Shown in pieces: positions 9,795 through 19,346 of a stretch of 64,000 nucleotides of DNA. Below the pieces are notes generated by a model. It did not search any database. It was not told the DNA's origin and saw only the letters and a program-made list of their open reading frames with translations. Position numbers and translations under genes: made by a program. Numbering within the stretch: the first letter of the stretch is position 1; every line of letters starts with the position of its first letter. The stretch spans positions 41,707,829 through 41,771,828 of the forward strand of contig OX387187.1 of the NCBI GenBank assembly GCA_947561395.2. The letters are read 5' to 3'. This DNA comes from Buxus sempervirens. Lineage: Eukaryota; Streptophyta; Magnoliopsida; Buxales; Buxaceae.

Positions 9795-11015
9795 CTACTG
9801 CTGGGCCTGCTGGGCCTGTTGGGGTGCCGAGATGTTCACATGAAGTGGCTTCTTGGCTGGAGGAGCCTGGACCAAGTTCACCTCCCCTTCTTTTCGGGCC
9901 CCTGTCTTCTTGAATCCGGCCCCTTTCTTCTGGGCCATGGAGGCAGAGGAATCAGACTGCCCAGTCAGAGTAGAGTAGTCTATCAGCCTTCCTGACCTGA
10001 CCCCTTCCTCGATCCGGTCCGCCACCTGCACTAGGGCTGCAAAATTGGTGGTGATCTGACCCACCAGATGGTTGTAAAAAGGCTGCCCCAGTGTGCCCAT
10101 AAATGTGGAGATCATCTCCGGCTCTTGCATAGGTGGCCTGACCTGGGAGGCGGCCTTTCTCCACCTCTTGGCGTATTGCCGTACTGGCTCATCTTTGCCC
10201 TTGGTCATCCTCATCATGTCGTACCGGTCTGGCACAATCTCCGAGTTGAACTTATATTGGTCCAAGAAAGCATCGGCCAAGTCCTTCCACCTTCTAATCC
10301 TTCCATGGTCCACTGTAGCGAACCACTGAAGGGCTGACCCGGTTAGACTCCTCTGAGAGTTGGATCAGTATGCCATCATCCCGGCCAAATTGGCATAGGG
10401 CCCCGCAGTATAACTTTAAGTGGCTCAATGGGCAGCCCGTGCCATCAAATTTGTCGAAGTCTGGGCACTTGAACTTAGCCGGTAGACAGACGTCCGGGTA
10501 CATGCACAAGTCTTCGAAGGTGGTGCCTCCATGGCTGCTTCCCCCTTCACTTCCTTCAGCTCTGCCTGGATCCTCTCTATCCTGAGCAGCATTTTCTTTT
10601 CCATCTCATCCCTCGCCTTTTCTTTTTCCAGCTCTTTCTCAAATTCCGCTGTATTTTCCCTGATCAGAATGGGCTCAGGAACTGGTTCAGAAATGGGCTC
10701 AGGCATGGGCTGAGCCGGAGGCGGAATATAGGCCTGAGGTGGTGGTGCCGGATGGGAAGTAGAGGCTTGATTTTGGGCCTGGGCCTGTTGGGCCTGAGCC
10801 GCCAGTAGGTCCTCCAGCATCTTGGCCAGACCGGCCACTTGTTCCTGCAGTTGAGTAAAGTCCATAGCAGGGACAGTAGCTTGGGCTTGGTTCTCTTCAG
10901 TATTCATGGCTCTTGCTTTGGATCTGGTCACGGGAGCAATGACTGCAAATAAGTGCACCTGGGTTGAAAGTAAATGTACCTGACGAAAAAATGAACAAAA
11001 CATGTTAGCTTCCAT
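9795..11015 (-). pseudogene. gypsy gag, broken
   Basis: Gag reads from ATG 11015. It has a short leader with PVTRSKARAM, a coiled-coil and Gln/Ala/Pro-rich part (LAAQAQQAQAQNQAS), then LCMYPDVCLPAKFKCPDFDK and the conserved capsid-like core ending DHGRIRRWKDLADAFLDQYK and VRQYAKRWRKAASQV. Three breaks are visible. The frame changes around 10525-10515, where APPSKTC should run into FEDLCMYPD, and again around 10355-10340 within SEESN/SLTGSALQWF. There is also an in-frame TAG at 9797-9795 in a Gln-rich stretch, most simply CAG to TAG. The frame after the TAG continues smoothly into the protease region. Gag would form the particle and bind RNA; this copy cannot make it intact. Confidence 0.85.
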
Positions 11016-11134
11016 TTAACTTGAGTCACACCCCTATATATGTAAACCAGTAGGTTAGGTGAACACCAATCCAGATTTTTTTTGTTTTTTGTTTTTTTTT
11101 TTTTTTTTTTCTTTGTTGTTTTGATTTTGTGTTG

Positions 11135-12126
11135 GAATATTCTAGGGCTTCCAAGGGTCCCAAAAATTTTTTTTTGATTTGATTGATAAAAATAACCAAC
11201 CAAGGTTTTCATGGAATATTCTAGGGCTTCCAAGGGTCCCAAAATTTTTTTTTTTTGATTTGATTGATAAAAATAACCAACCAAGGTTTTCATGGAATAT
11301 TTTAGGGCTTCCAAGGGTCCCAAAATTTTTTTTTGATTTGATTGATAAAAATAACCAACCAAGGTTTTCATGGAATATTCTAGGGCTTCCAAGGGTCCCA
11401 ATTTTTTGATTTGATTGATAAAAATAACCAACCAAAGGTTTCTTGGAATATTCTAGGGCTTCTAAGTGTCCCACAAATGTTTTGATTTGATTGATAAAAA
11501 TAACCAACCAAAGGTTTCTTGGAATATTCTAGGGCTTCCAAGTGTCCCACAAATGTTTTGATTTGATTGATAAAAATAACCAACCAAAGGTTTCTTGGAA
11601 TATTCTAGGGCTTCCAAGTATCCCACAAATGTTTTGATTTGATTGATAAAAATAACCAACCAAAGGTTTCTTGGAATATTCTAGGGCTTCCAAGTGTCCC
11701 ACAAATGTTTTGATTTGATTGATAAAAATAACCAACCAAAGGTTTCTTGGAATATTCTAGGGCTTCCAAGTGTCCCACAAATGTTTTGATTTGATTGATA
11801 AAAATAACCAACCAAAGGTTTCTTGGAATATTCTAGGGCTTCCAAGTGTCCCACAAATGTTTTGATTTGATTGATAAAAATAACCAACCAAAGGTTTCTT
11901 GGAATATTCTAGGGCTTCCAAGTATCCCACAAATGTTTTGATTTGATTGATAAAAATAACCAACCAAAGGTTTCTTGGAATATTCTAGGGCTTCCAAGTG
12001 TCCCACAAATGTTTTGATTTGATTGATAAAAATAACCAACCAAAGGTTTCTTGGAATATTCTAGGGCTTCCAAGTATCCCATAAATGTTTTGATTTGATT
12101 GATAAAAATAACCAACCAAAGGTTTC
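11135..12126. repeat. 76-bp tandem repeat, 13 units, in the gypsy leader
   Basis: Units begin with GGAATATTCTAGGGCTTC near 11135, 11214, 11294, 11370 and then every 76 bp from about 11443 to 12051. Four left-hand units have an AAGGGTCCC plus long T-run variant and vary in length because of the T run. Nine right-hand units are nearly identical and carry AAGTGTCCCAC or AAGTATCCCAC. The array lies between the primer-binding site and gag on the element's sense strand. Tandem arrays inside Tat/Ogre untranslated regions are known sources of satellite DNA. Open frames across it are an effect of the 76-bp period and not genes. Confidence 0.97.
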
Positions 12127-12435
12127 TTTTTTTTTATTTTTTTCTTCAAATTTGCTGAATTTTATCAGTTTTCAAGTTCCAAAGTTTGACTGACACATGT
12201 TTGAGTTAAGTTGGTGTCAAAAAATATGACACCTTGGTTCCTTCTTTGAGTTTCAAAATTAGGTTAAATCCTGAAAGAATGTTTTATTTTATTTTTTTAT
12301 TTATTTTTTTTTTTTGATTTTGTATTTTGGAACATTTTTATGTTCTTTTCGGGGTGCCTACGGATTATCCACAGTGTTTTAGGCATTTTATTCTGAAAAT
12401 TTGGGCTGAAAAGCCAATTTGTGCATTTTTTGAAC
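12127..12435. other. Non-coding leader segment
   Basis: AT-rich with several T runs. It holds GGGGTGCCTACG at about 12353, which resembles an LTR terminus (the LTRs here end GGTGTCTACA) and could be an old internal duplication. No coding signal. Confidence 0.35.
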
Positions 12436-12577
12436 GTATCAGGTATAATATACCGGATAAGAATATGCCTTATTGTATCCGGTCACCCTAACCGGATATA
12501 CGCATATGTCTTTGTATCCGGAAATACATACCGGATATGAATAGAGTTGTTATTAACCGGCCTGAGTTGCCGGTTAT
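12436..12577. repeat. Array 2: four 25-bp palindromes at exact 39-bp period
   Basis: Palindromes start at 12436, 12475, 12514 and 12553, the same 39-bp period as array 1. The first three keep the GTATC(C/A)GG ... CCGGATA(A/T) arms. The fourth has changed arms (TTAACCGG ... CCGGTTAT), changed on both sides so that pairing is kept. No obvious TATA box lies next to this array on either strand, so its role is less clear than for the other two. Confidence 0.88.
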
Positions 12578-13340
12578 TGCCGAAATGGCCCTTTTTGACT
12601 CATTTTTTCACCCGATTAGTTTTTTTTCATTCCCAATTGATGTTCACCTTAATTTGTCCTTCAAAACTTGCCCCAAATTGGGCTTGGACATCATACTTGC
12701 AAAATTCCCTAAATTTAGGAAAAGAACATAGCTTTACCTTGCCACCTTGTATTACCTTTATTCAATATGGTATTCACATTATACCTTGGCCTGTAAAACA
12801 TGCAAACGGCCTTCCCACATTTACACCCAATTCCCCAAACGCAATTGTGTGCTTTTAGCCGAAAACGTGTTTCTCCACCTTCAAGCGTATGGTTTTTGGG
12901 TTTTGGCTTAATTGGCAACTTAGAACTCAAGTCTAGTGATGCCCGGAATCGAATCACAGATCCCATTGTCATCACATCATTGACCCAAATTCTAAGGTAA
13001 ATGTTTTCACTTTCGCTTTCCGAAGTCACGACCTCGGTGCGCCAAGCTACACACATTCATGGTTCAACTTCCTAATAGGTAATGGGTAGGCTATGCAAAT
13101 TGTTTCAAGTGCTCAAGTGCAATTTAAAATTGTGGTAACATTCACAACGTCCCAGCCCCTTGCCACTCTTTTTCGTAGCCATGCATTCAATTTCAAGCCA
13201 AGGCATATATAACAAAATAATGAAGCTAAATACAAGCAAGCAAGCACCAAAACAACTAAATATGCATAAAAAATATTACATGCCCAAAAAGTGTTATACA
13301 AAACATGTTATTTGTACAAACAACAATTAAACCATGGAAG
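12578..13340. other. Leader region without coding signal
   Basis: Part of the long untranslated region between primer-binding site and gag. Several short open frames occur on both strands, but none has a recognisable motif. Confidence 0.45.
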
Positions 13341-13910
13341 CATGCTTGACATCCCAAAAGCATTCCCTAAATCTCAGATTTCATGCTCAAAGTGTGCCAT
13401 TTCTACCCAATTTGAAGCCTAAAAATTTAGCACTTACTTGACATGGTTCAAAAGTGTTTCAATGAGGTAAAACATGCTTAAGATCTCCCCAAAATACATT
13501 AAGATTTCCAGATTTTTCATGCTCAAAAGTGCATCCCTTATACCCCAAATTAATGCCCAAAAATTCTAGCCACTACTTGACATGGTATAAGGAGAGTTTT
13601 GATGGTAAAAACATGCTTGAAAACTCATATGATGGCTACTGAATTTCAGATTTCATGCTCATGGTTTTCATGCTCAAATCATGTCATCTTATACCCCAAA
13701 ATCCCAAGCATGGCATAAAGCAAACATTAAGCACAAAAAAACTTTATTCATGGGAAACATGCTTGAATACCCAAGACAAACCTGAAATTTCCAGATTTCC
13801 AACATTGTATATTTTTCATGGCATTCTAACCCCAAAACCCATGCTAACACATAATATAGCAAAGTCATACAACAATGTGGGTTTTTCCCTTAAACCAAAT
13901 CAAGCAACAT
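13341..13910. repeat. Degenerate tandem repeat of about 130-146 bp, four copies
   Basis: The marker CATGCTT(G/A)A recurs at 13341, 13473, 13612 and 13758. Between them sit, in the same order, AGATTTC(CAG), TTCATGCTCAAA, ACCCCAAA and CTTGACATGGT in partly conserved form. The copies are well diverged, so the array is older than the 76-bp array in the same leader. Confidence 0.6.
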
Positions 13911-14053
13911 GACCATGCCTTTATCCATGAAAAATTTTAAACATCCCATTCAGATTTAAGATACAACAATATTAACAAAAAAAAAGCAAAATAGCAAGCA
14001 TTCAAAAGTGAAGAAAAAGCATGAATATACACAAATAGGCTTAAATCCACAAG

Positions 14054-14071
14054 TCCCCAGCAGAGTCGCCA
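14054..14071 (-). promoter_or_regulatory. Primer-binding site
   Basis: The minus strand reads TGGCGACTCTGCTGGGGA, two bases after the end of the 5' LTR (LTR ends ...TGTCTCACA at 14074). It begins with the TGG that pairs with the CCA tail of a tRNA. A PBS of this kind has been reported for Tat/Ogre elements with tRNA-Arg as primer; I have not checked the match to a tRNA. It fixes the element's orientation as minus. Confidence 0.85.
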
Positions 14072-15968
14072 GTTGTGAGACATGGGAAAAATCACCGGAA
14101 TGATCATCCCTCCGTCAACACACGGACTCAACGCAAAAATGAGAGAGTCGCCACCATTCATGATTTTGGGGTGAGAATGGACACCAAAGAGTTCAAAATA
14201 AGCAAAAGGTGAAAAAAAGAAACATTCTAGGATAAAAATAATCCTACTTGAAGATCAAATCCAGAGATGGGTAAGGGGATTAGATTATGAATGGGGGAAG
14301 GTGTTAGGCACCCCCATTCATCCACACGAAGTGGTTGCCAAGTGTATGTTCATGCAAAAAAATAGAAAGCTTGCTAAAATCATAGAAAACCTTGAAAAAG
14401 GACTAATGTATGATATTTTCACATGAAGATCTAAATGGATTTTAGATCCTCTCTTATGTCAATATCATTTCTGGAATATCTCAAAAAATTGGAAATCAAA
14501 GCACAAGTTGCTTAAAACCAAGTTAAATCAAATCCGGAAAATTCGGTAAAAAGTATGCCATTTGCCTTGAAATCATTCAAATCCAATTCTAAATTGAACC
14601 AAACCAAATCCATTTCAAAGACTAGGGTAAATAAGAGTCTCATGCAAAATTTCACTTCATTCCGATGAAAAATCTAGGAGTTATGCTCCTTTGAAGTTGC
14701 TGCTGGGGATTTTTAAAAGTGGTAAGTGGGCAACTTTGGAAATTTGTCTAGAAAAATCCACTACATAAAAGTCCACGAGATTTGGTGTGATTGAAGTTTG
14801 TATGGCCATCTTTCAAAAGAAACTAGCCTCATACAAAAATCCCTTCGGATGTGCCTTGGGTGGTCTCCCGAACAGGCCCCGAAGATCACAGATTTACCCA
14901 GAAAAGTACAAATGAACAGTTCTGAGTAAATCGGCAACCAATATTTCAAATGGAATCCAAAAATTATGAAACCAACTAGATTTAAAAATAGACTCATAAA
15001 GGAGTACTCAGAAACAAAAATCACACGAATCGGACTTAAAACGAACACATGGCGCTCCGTCGAAGTGACAAGTTCTGTATTTGAACCTGAACTGTCCACT
15101 TTACTTCGACAGAGAGGTGTCAAAAATCCGTTCGATGGAAATTCATGAAATTTGGTGGACATAAACTAGACAGCCTCACCTTTCCCATGGTTCTGGAATC
15201 GCTCCAAAATTCATCCGGATGATGAAGTTATGAGCGTCCGAAATCAAGGTACAGGTGCTGTCCAGTTAGGCCACTTTTGAAGAAAAACCAAATCCGAAAA
15301 TTGATACAAATATGTGATTCGTGCAAGATGAACACAAATACTTTAAAAATCATCCAAAAGGCATTCCAGAATTGATTGAGGCCATTTATTTGAGATTTAT
15401 CACAATAAATGCAATAAACCCCAAATATGAGCCTATCCCGCCAAAATAGTGATATGTATGTGCAAGTGTAAAAAACCAAACAAGATCAATAGCATGCATA
15501 CATATTCATCCAAATAGGGTTCTAAGACAGCCTAGGGTTCCGTTCCATTATCTTTTCCCTCTGTTCTCTCTCCCCGTTAAACACGGTTCTTCAAGATAAT
15601 CAAGGGTACTTTGAATATGGAACGGTTTACAATCAATCAAAAAGGCCTTATGCTACATGGGTTCTAGCACTAGGGTCAATCCCTAGTCTCGTTTCTCCTA
15701 GATCCGCCTTCACGTTTTACGGCTAGGGGAGTCTTGAGATACTTTGAGCCGGGGAAGGATTTCCACACATACAAACAAGGCTTTACACTACAGAAAGGTA
15801 GAAGAAGAGATCTAGATCTAGGAATGTAAAGACAAAAAATAAAAAGAAAAGTTGAGGCTTACCTGAGTTCTGGAGGTGATTCCGCAGCGGTTTTCTTCTT
15901 CTCTTGGAGTTCTTCTTTGCGAGAATTCAAAACAAGAGTTCAGTGCCATTTGCTCAAGGAGGAGGCTC

Positions 15969-15978
15969 CTATTTATAG
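15969..15978 (-). promoter_or_regulatory. TATA box of the LTR promoter
   Basis: The minus strand reads CTATAAATAG followed by GAGCC. The same motif in the same context occurs in the related solo LTR at 18292-18283. This puts U3 at about 16364-15945 and makes R-U5 unusually long, about 1.9 kb. Confidence 0.7.
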
Positions 15979-16132
15979 GCAAAGGCTAAGGTCATTGGTA
16001 GACACAACTTAATGTCTAGAGCCCACCAACCTTAACCCTAAGGTTATTTCTGAGATTTCCCCTCATTTAATGAGGGACATGATGGTAAAAGTGAAAAGCT
16101 CTCGGAAAACCCTAATTTTGAGCAAACTTAAA

Positions 16133-16274
16133 GTATCCGGTATATCAGACCGGATAAAAAAGGGCCTTAAGGTATCCGGTACATGGTACCGGATACACTA
16201 AGGCTCACATGTATCCGGTATGAGTATCCGGATACGGGAAAGGGTACTTGTATCCGGCCTGAGTATCCGGATAC
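16133..16274 (-). repeat. Array 3: four 25-bp palindromes at exact 39-bp period, in LTR U3
   Basis: Palindromes start at 16133, 16172, 16211 and 16250. The arms are GTATCCGG(T/C) and (A/T)CCGGATA(C/A), separated by 7 variable bases. The array lies in U3, about 155 bp upstream of the LTR TATA box in the direction of transcription, as expected for an enhancer-like binding-site cluster. Confidence 0.9.
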
Positions 16275-16369
16275 AGGTAAAAATTTATTTTCTTCCATTT
16301 CTGTGTTGGCTTTCCAGGAGATAATGATTTTTTAAGATTGTTTGTGCAATTTGGGGTGTCTACAGAAAT

Positions 16370-16486
16370 CAGCAACCATGAGTGGGTGATTAATTCTTAT
16401 AATTGCAGATTTTGTGTTTGGGGATTAAATCACTATTCCTAGTCACTTCTAGTAGTGTTCTTCTGATCTGAATTAAATTGTGAATT
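16370..16486. other. Short pre-existing sequence between two LTR insertions
   Basis: Spacer between the gypsy element's LTR and the solo LTR. Before the solo LTR inserted it was continuous with the sequence from 19347. GAATT at 16482-16486 is the left target duplication. Confidence 0.75.
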
Positions 16487-18282
16487 TGTGAGACATGGAA
16501 ATGTCATCTAAGATGACTTCCGATATCGTCATGCGGGGATCGATAAATGTAAAGAGTCGCCACCATCCTTTTTAAGGTGTGAATGGACACCAAAGGGTTC
16601 ATCTATGCCAAATAGAGCTAAAGTAGCTCTAAGATAAGGAAAAATCCAGAGATTGGGTAAGGGGAATTATTTATAAGCAGGGGAAGGTGTTAGGCACCCC
16701 CACTCATCCGTCTAAGACGGTTGCCACATGCTTGCTCATGCTAAGGATTGTTTGCTAATCAAAAGGGACAAAGATTGCTAAAAAGTAAGCAAAATGTGAA
16801 TGATTATTCCACATGAGTAGTCCAATAAATATGAACTCTCTCCATGGATATATCACCTCTTAGAACTTCATGAGTGAGTAAAAATCAAGGTGAAAATTGA
16901 AGTAAAACCAATTCAAGGCAAATTTGGCAAAATCTGGATAAAAGAGCTTGAAAGCTTTGATTAACCATAAATCATTCAATTTAAATCCAAATCCTTTGAA
17001 ACTAAAGCCATTTGAAAACTAGTATATAGTAGAGTATACAGTAAAAAATTCAGCTCAATCCGACTTAAAATGAGAGAGAAATCCACATCTGAAATCTGCT
17101 GTTATAACTCAGAAAAAGCGATGAGTAGGCATTTTCAAAGTCCTATTCGTGGAGTTTGGCTCAATAAAATTCCATGAAAATTGGTAAGGAGGAAGTATGT
17201 GGTGCCATCTTTCCAAAGAAAAAACCTCACACCAGACTCTATCCGGATGTGACTTGTGTGCTCTCTTGAACAGGCCTAGAAGACCACAGATTAGCTCCGG
17301 ACTATGCCAGCGAGCACCTCTGAGTCAACTGAGCACCCAAGGCACAAAACAGATCAAAATCTGTTGAAACAGTTGGAAATGAAAATAGACTTCTCAAGGA
17401 AAACTCAGGAATTGGAATCACTCAAAACGGATTAAAATTGAGCAAATGGTGCACCATCAAAGCAGCAAGTTCAGCAATCTGGGCTAAACTGACTTATAGG
17501 CTTTGAACAGATGGTGTCAAAAATTGGCTACATAAAAATGAGTAAAAATTTCCAGATACAAAGTAGGCATACTCATCTATCACATGTCTTTGGGATCGCT
17601 CAAAAATTCATCCGGAGGATGAAGTTATAAGCATTCTAAGACAGGCCACAGATGATGCCCTGTTTTGAAGATTTTGAGTAAAAGTGTGAAACCAGTGCAT
17701 GTGTGCAAGTGGATTCGACCAAAATAACTTGAAATCATGAAAAACAACTCATGAAGTCCTAGAAATTCATTCTAAGTCCAGAGATCTCAGATTTTCCATA
17801 TTGAGCATGGAGAATCCAAGATCTAGCCTATTTGATGCAAAACAGTGAAAAAGTGTGTGATATTGGTAAAAACACATATCTAGGAGAAAATTAAAATCCA
17901 TTGCTATAGATAGCATGGATCACATCCCTTCTCCGAATCTAGAACATGATCAAATCAGAAAAGCAACCATAGGTTCAAAATAACCATTAAACATGCTCTT
18001 CATCACATGTAGGTTCTAATCCTAAAGGATCCATCCCATCTTCCTTTTCCCAAGGCTCTCTCTTCACGTTTTACAGCTAGAGAGGATTCCCAAGTACTTC
18101 GGAAGAGGTTTGGGGCTACAAAACAACACCCAAGGCCTTACACTATAGAAAGGCAATAAAACCAAATGGAGCTTTACCTTTGATGACTTGAGCACTTGAG
18201 GCAGCAATCCAGTAGAATTTCCTCTCTTCTTGCAGAGATTCCAAGCTTCAAATTATCAGCCATTTGCAAGAGGAGGACCCCT

Positions 18283-18292
18283 CTATTTATAG
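18283..18292 (-). promoter_or_regulatory. TATA box of the solo LTR
   Basis: CTATAAATAG on the minus strand, about 200 bp downstream (in the transcription sense) of the AACCG/CGGTT palindromes. Confidence 0.65.
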
Positions 18293-18491
18293 GCCAAGCC
18301 AGGGGTAGAAGAGTCCCAAGGGTAGGCCAAAAAGCCTTCTAGATTATTCCAATTCTCCTCCAAGGCTTGAATTGGAGTAATTCAGCAAGTTTCGGAGGGT
18401 AAAACATGGAGTTCAAGTCCCTGAAAGAGAGGTAATGTGCGTAAATAAGGCTCAGAGATCGAGCCTTTTCGCAAATGCACGAAACAGCCAA

Positions 18492-18757
18492 AACCGTATA
18501 CTCAGTGCGGTTTCAACAGAACCGTCACTCTAATACGGTTCCCATGCAAATTCAACCAAACTGCACATACAGGGCGGTTCAATTCAGTTACGCTCGTCAT
18601 GATTGCTGTCGATGTGTCTCAACGGCCGAAGCTTCCGAAAGCCACGTGGCAGCTCACGCAACAAGCATGAATATCAACCGTGCTGTGTGTGCGGTTGCAA
18701 CCGTACATACAGGGCGGTTCAGACCAAATTAACCAAAACCGCACATTCAGTACGGTT
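18492..18757. repeat. Six 21-bp palindromes AACCG-N11-CGGTT in solo LTR U3
   Basis: Copies lie at 18492, 18520, 18559 (first arm AACTG), 18676, 18699 and 18737, each 21 bases long. The middle often reads (C/T)ACATACAGGG or close to it. The stems differ completely from the GTATCCGG family in the neighbouring LTR, yet they occupy the same position relative to the TATA box. Spacing is irregular (28, 39, 117, 23, 38 bp). Confidence 0.85.
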
Positions 18758-18800
18758 AGCACCCTTTTGGTTGGTTTTGAGCCTTAACTGCACAGGCCAG

Positions 18801-18884
18801 GCTTATTTACATGTAATATCGTTTAAGTAAATGTCCTCGTATTTTTTAATCTCCATTTACTTAAGATATTACATGTAAATAAGC
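18801..18884. repeat. Long hairpin in solo LTR
   Basis: Left arm 18801-18833 (GCTTATTTACATGTAATATC...) pairs with right arm 18854-18884 (...GATATTACATGTAAATAAGC). The stem is about 31 bp with few mismatches and the loop about 20 bases. A run of 18 C (18890-18907) follows at once. Confidence 0.85.
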
Positions 18885-19346
18885 AAACACCCCCCCCCCC
18901 CCCCCCCATTTGAATCCATTAAAAATATTTCCAGACCCAAATTCCAAGTGAATAAAAAGTCAACTTTCCAGTTCCAGGCTAAATTCTGGTTTTTCAGGTC
19001 CGGTAAAAAGATTCAACATGTTGATACAAAGGTATTTGTCAAGATTTAAAATCTTAAAAAATTCATTTATGCAATAACATTGCTAAAACCCTAATTACCG
19101 GGAAAAATTATCTTCAAATCTTGCTTTAAAAAATATTTCATTTTCTGGGGTCAAAAGTCAACAAAATTCAACCCGAAAAAGTTTGACTTTGCATAAAATA
19201 TTGAATTCAGGCCTTTTCCTTTGCGGCTTTGGATTCAAATGGGTTAAGGATCTCAAACCCAATGCTAAGAATTGAAAATTCAATAAAATATTTCTCTCCT
19301 TCAAGATTTATCAAAAATTGTGCAATTTTTTGGTGTCTACAGAATT

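Larger units (their letters stand above)
1..16364 (-). mobile_element. Tat/Ogre-type Ty3/gypsy LTR retrotransposon, left end outside window
   Basis: Read on the minus strand the order is: LTR (16364 to 14074), primer-binding site (14071-14054), long leader with tandem repeats, gag, aspartic protease, reverse transcriptase, RNase H, a second archaeal-type RNase H, and an integrase remnant ending at 4678. Two plus-strand genes follow, and the 3' LTR must lie left of base 1. A second RNase H domain and a long leader are known for the Tat/Ogre lineage. Antisense genes between pol and the 3' LTR are known for some Tat members (for example Grande). The copy is dead: two frameshifts and a stop in gag, a stop in pol, and most of integrase deleted. 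The putative target duplication base pairs are GAAAT at 16365-16369; the partner is off window. That the plus-strand genes belong to the element is inferred from shared palindrome arrays and position. Confidence 0.8.
14074..16364 (-). repeat. 5' LTR of the gypsy element (2291 bp)
   Basis: On the plus strand the LTR begins TGTGAGACA (14074) and ends TGTCTACA (16364), so on the element's strand it runs TGTAGACA...TGTCTCACA with TG/CA ends. It holds a TATA box (15978-15969) and palindrome array 3 upstream of it (16274-16133). A long R-U5 region includes a near-palindromic GGGGAAGGTGTTAGGCACCC motif that is also present in the neighbouring solo LTR. The LTR is followed by GAAAT, the likely target duplication. 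Confidence 0.88.
16487..19341 (-). mobile_element. Solo LTR of a related Tat-type gypsy family (2855 bp)
   Basis: It begins TGTGAGACATGG and ends GGTGTCTACA, like the first LTR, and is flanked by a perfect 5-bp duplication GAATT (16482-16486 and 19342-19346). The usual origin is recombination between the two LTRs of a full element. Shared with the first LTR are GAGTCGCCACCAT near the start, the GGTGTTAGGCACCCCC motif, CATCCGG(A/)GATGAAGTTAT, CTATAAATAG on the minus strand (18292-18283) and a palindrome cluster in U3. Overall sequence is clearly diverged, so it is a sister family and not the partner LTR of the neighbouring element. Confidence 0.92.

Noticed and set aside
10928-12115. About a dozen overlapping minus-strand open frames of roughly 68 residues (MVIFINQIKTFVGHLEALEY type)
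   Set aside because: They arise from the 76-bp tandem repeat, whose unit lacks stops in several frames; the period is not a multiple of three and there is no independent coding evidence.
18475-18830. Two overlapping plus-strand open frames over the solo LTR palindromes
   Set aside because: They lie in LTR U3 over inverted repeats and have no motif.
16487-19341. Solo LTR as the second LTR of the neighbouring gypsy element
   Set aside because: It has its own perfect GAATT duplication, a different length and a different palindrome family, so it is a separate insertion.
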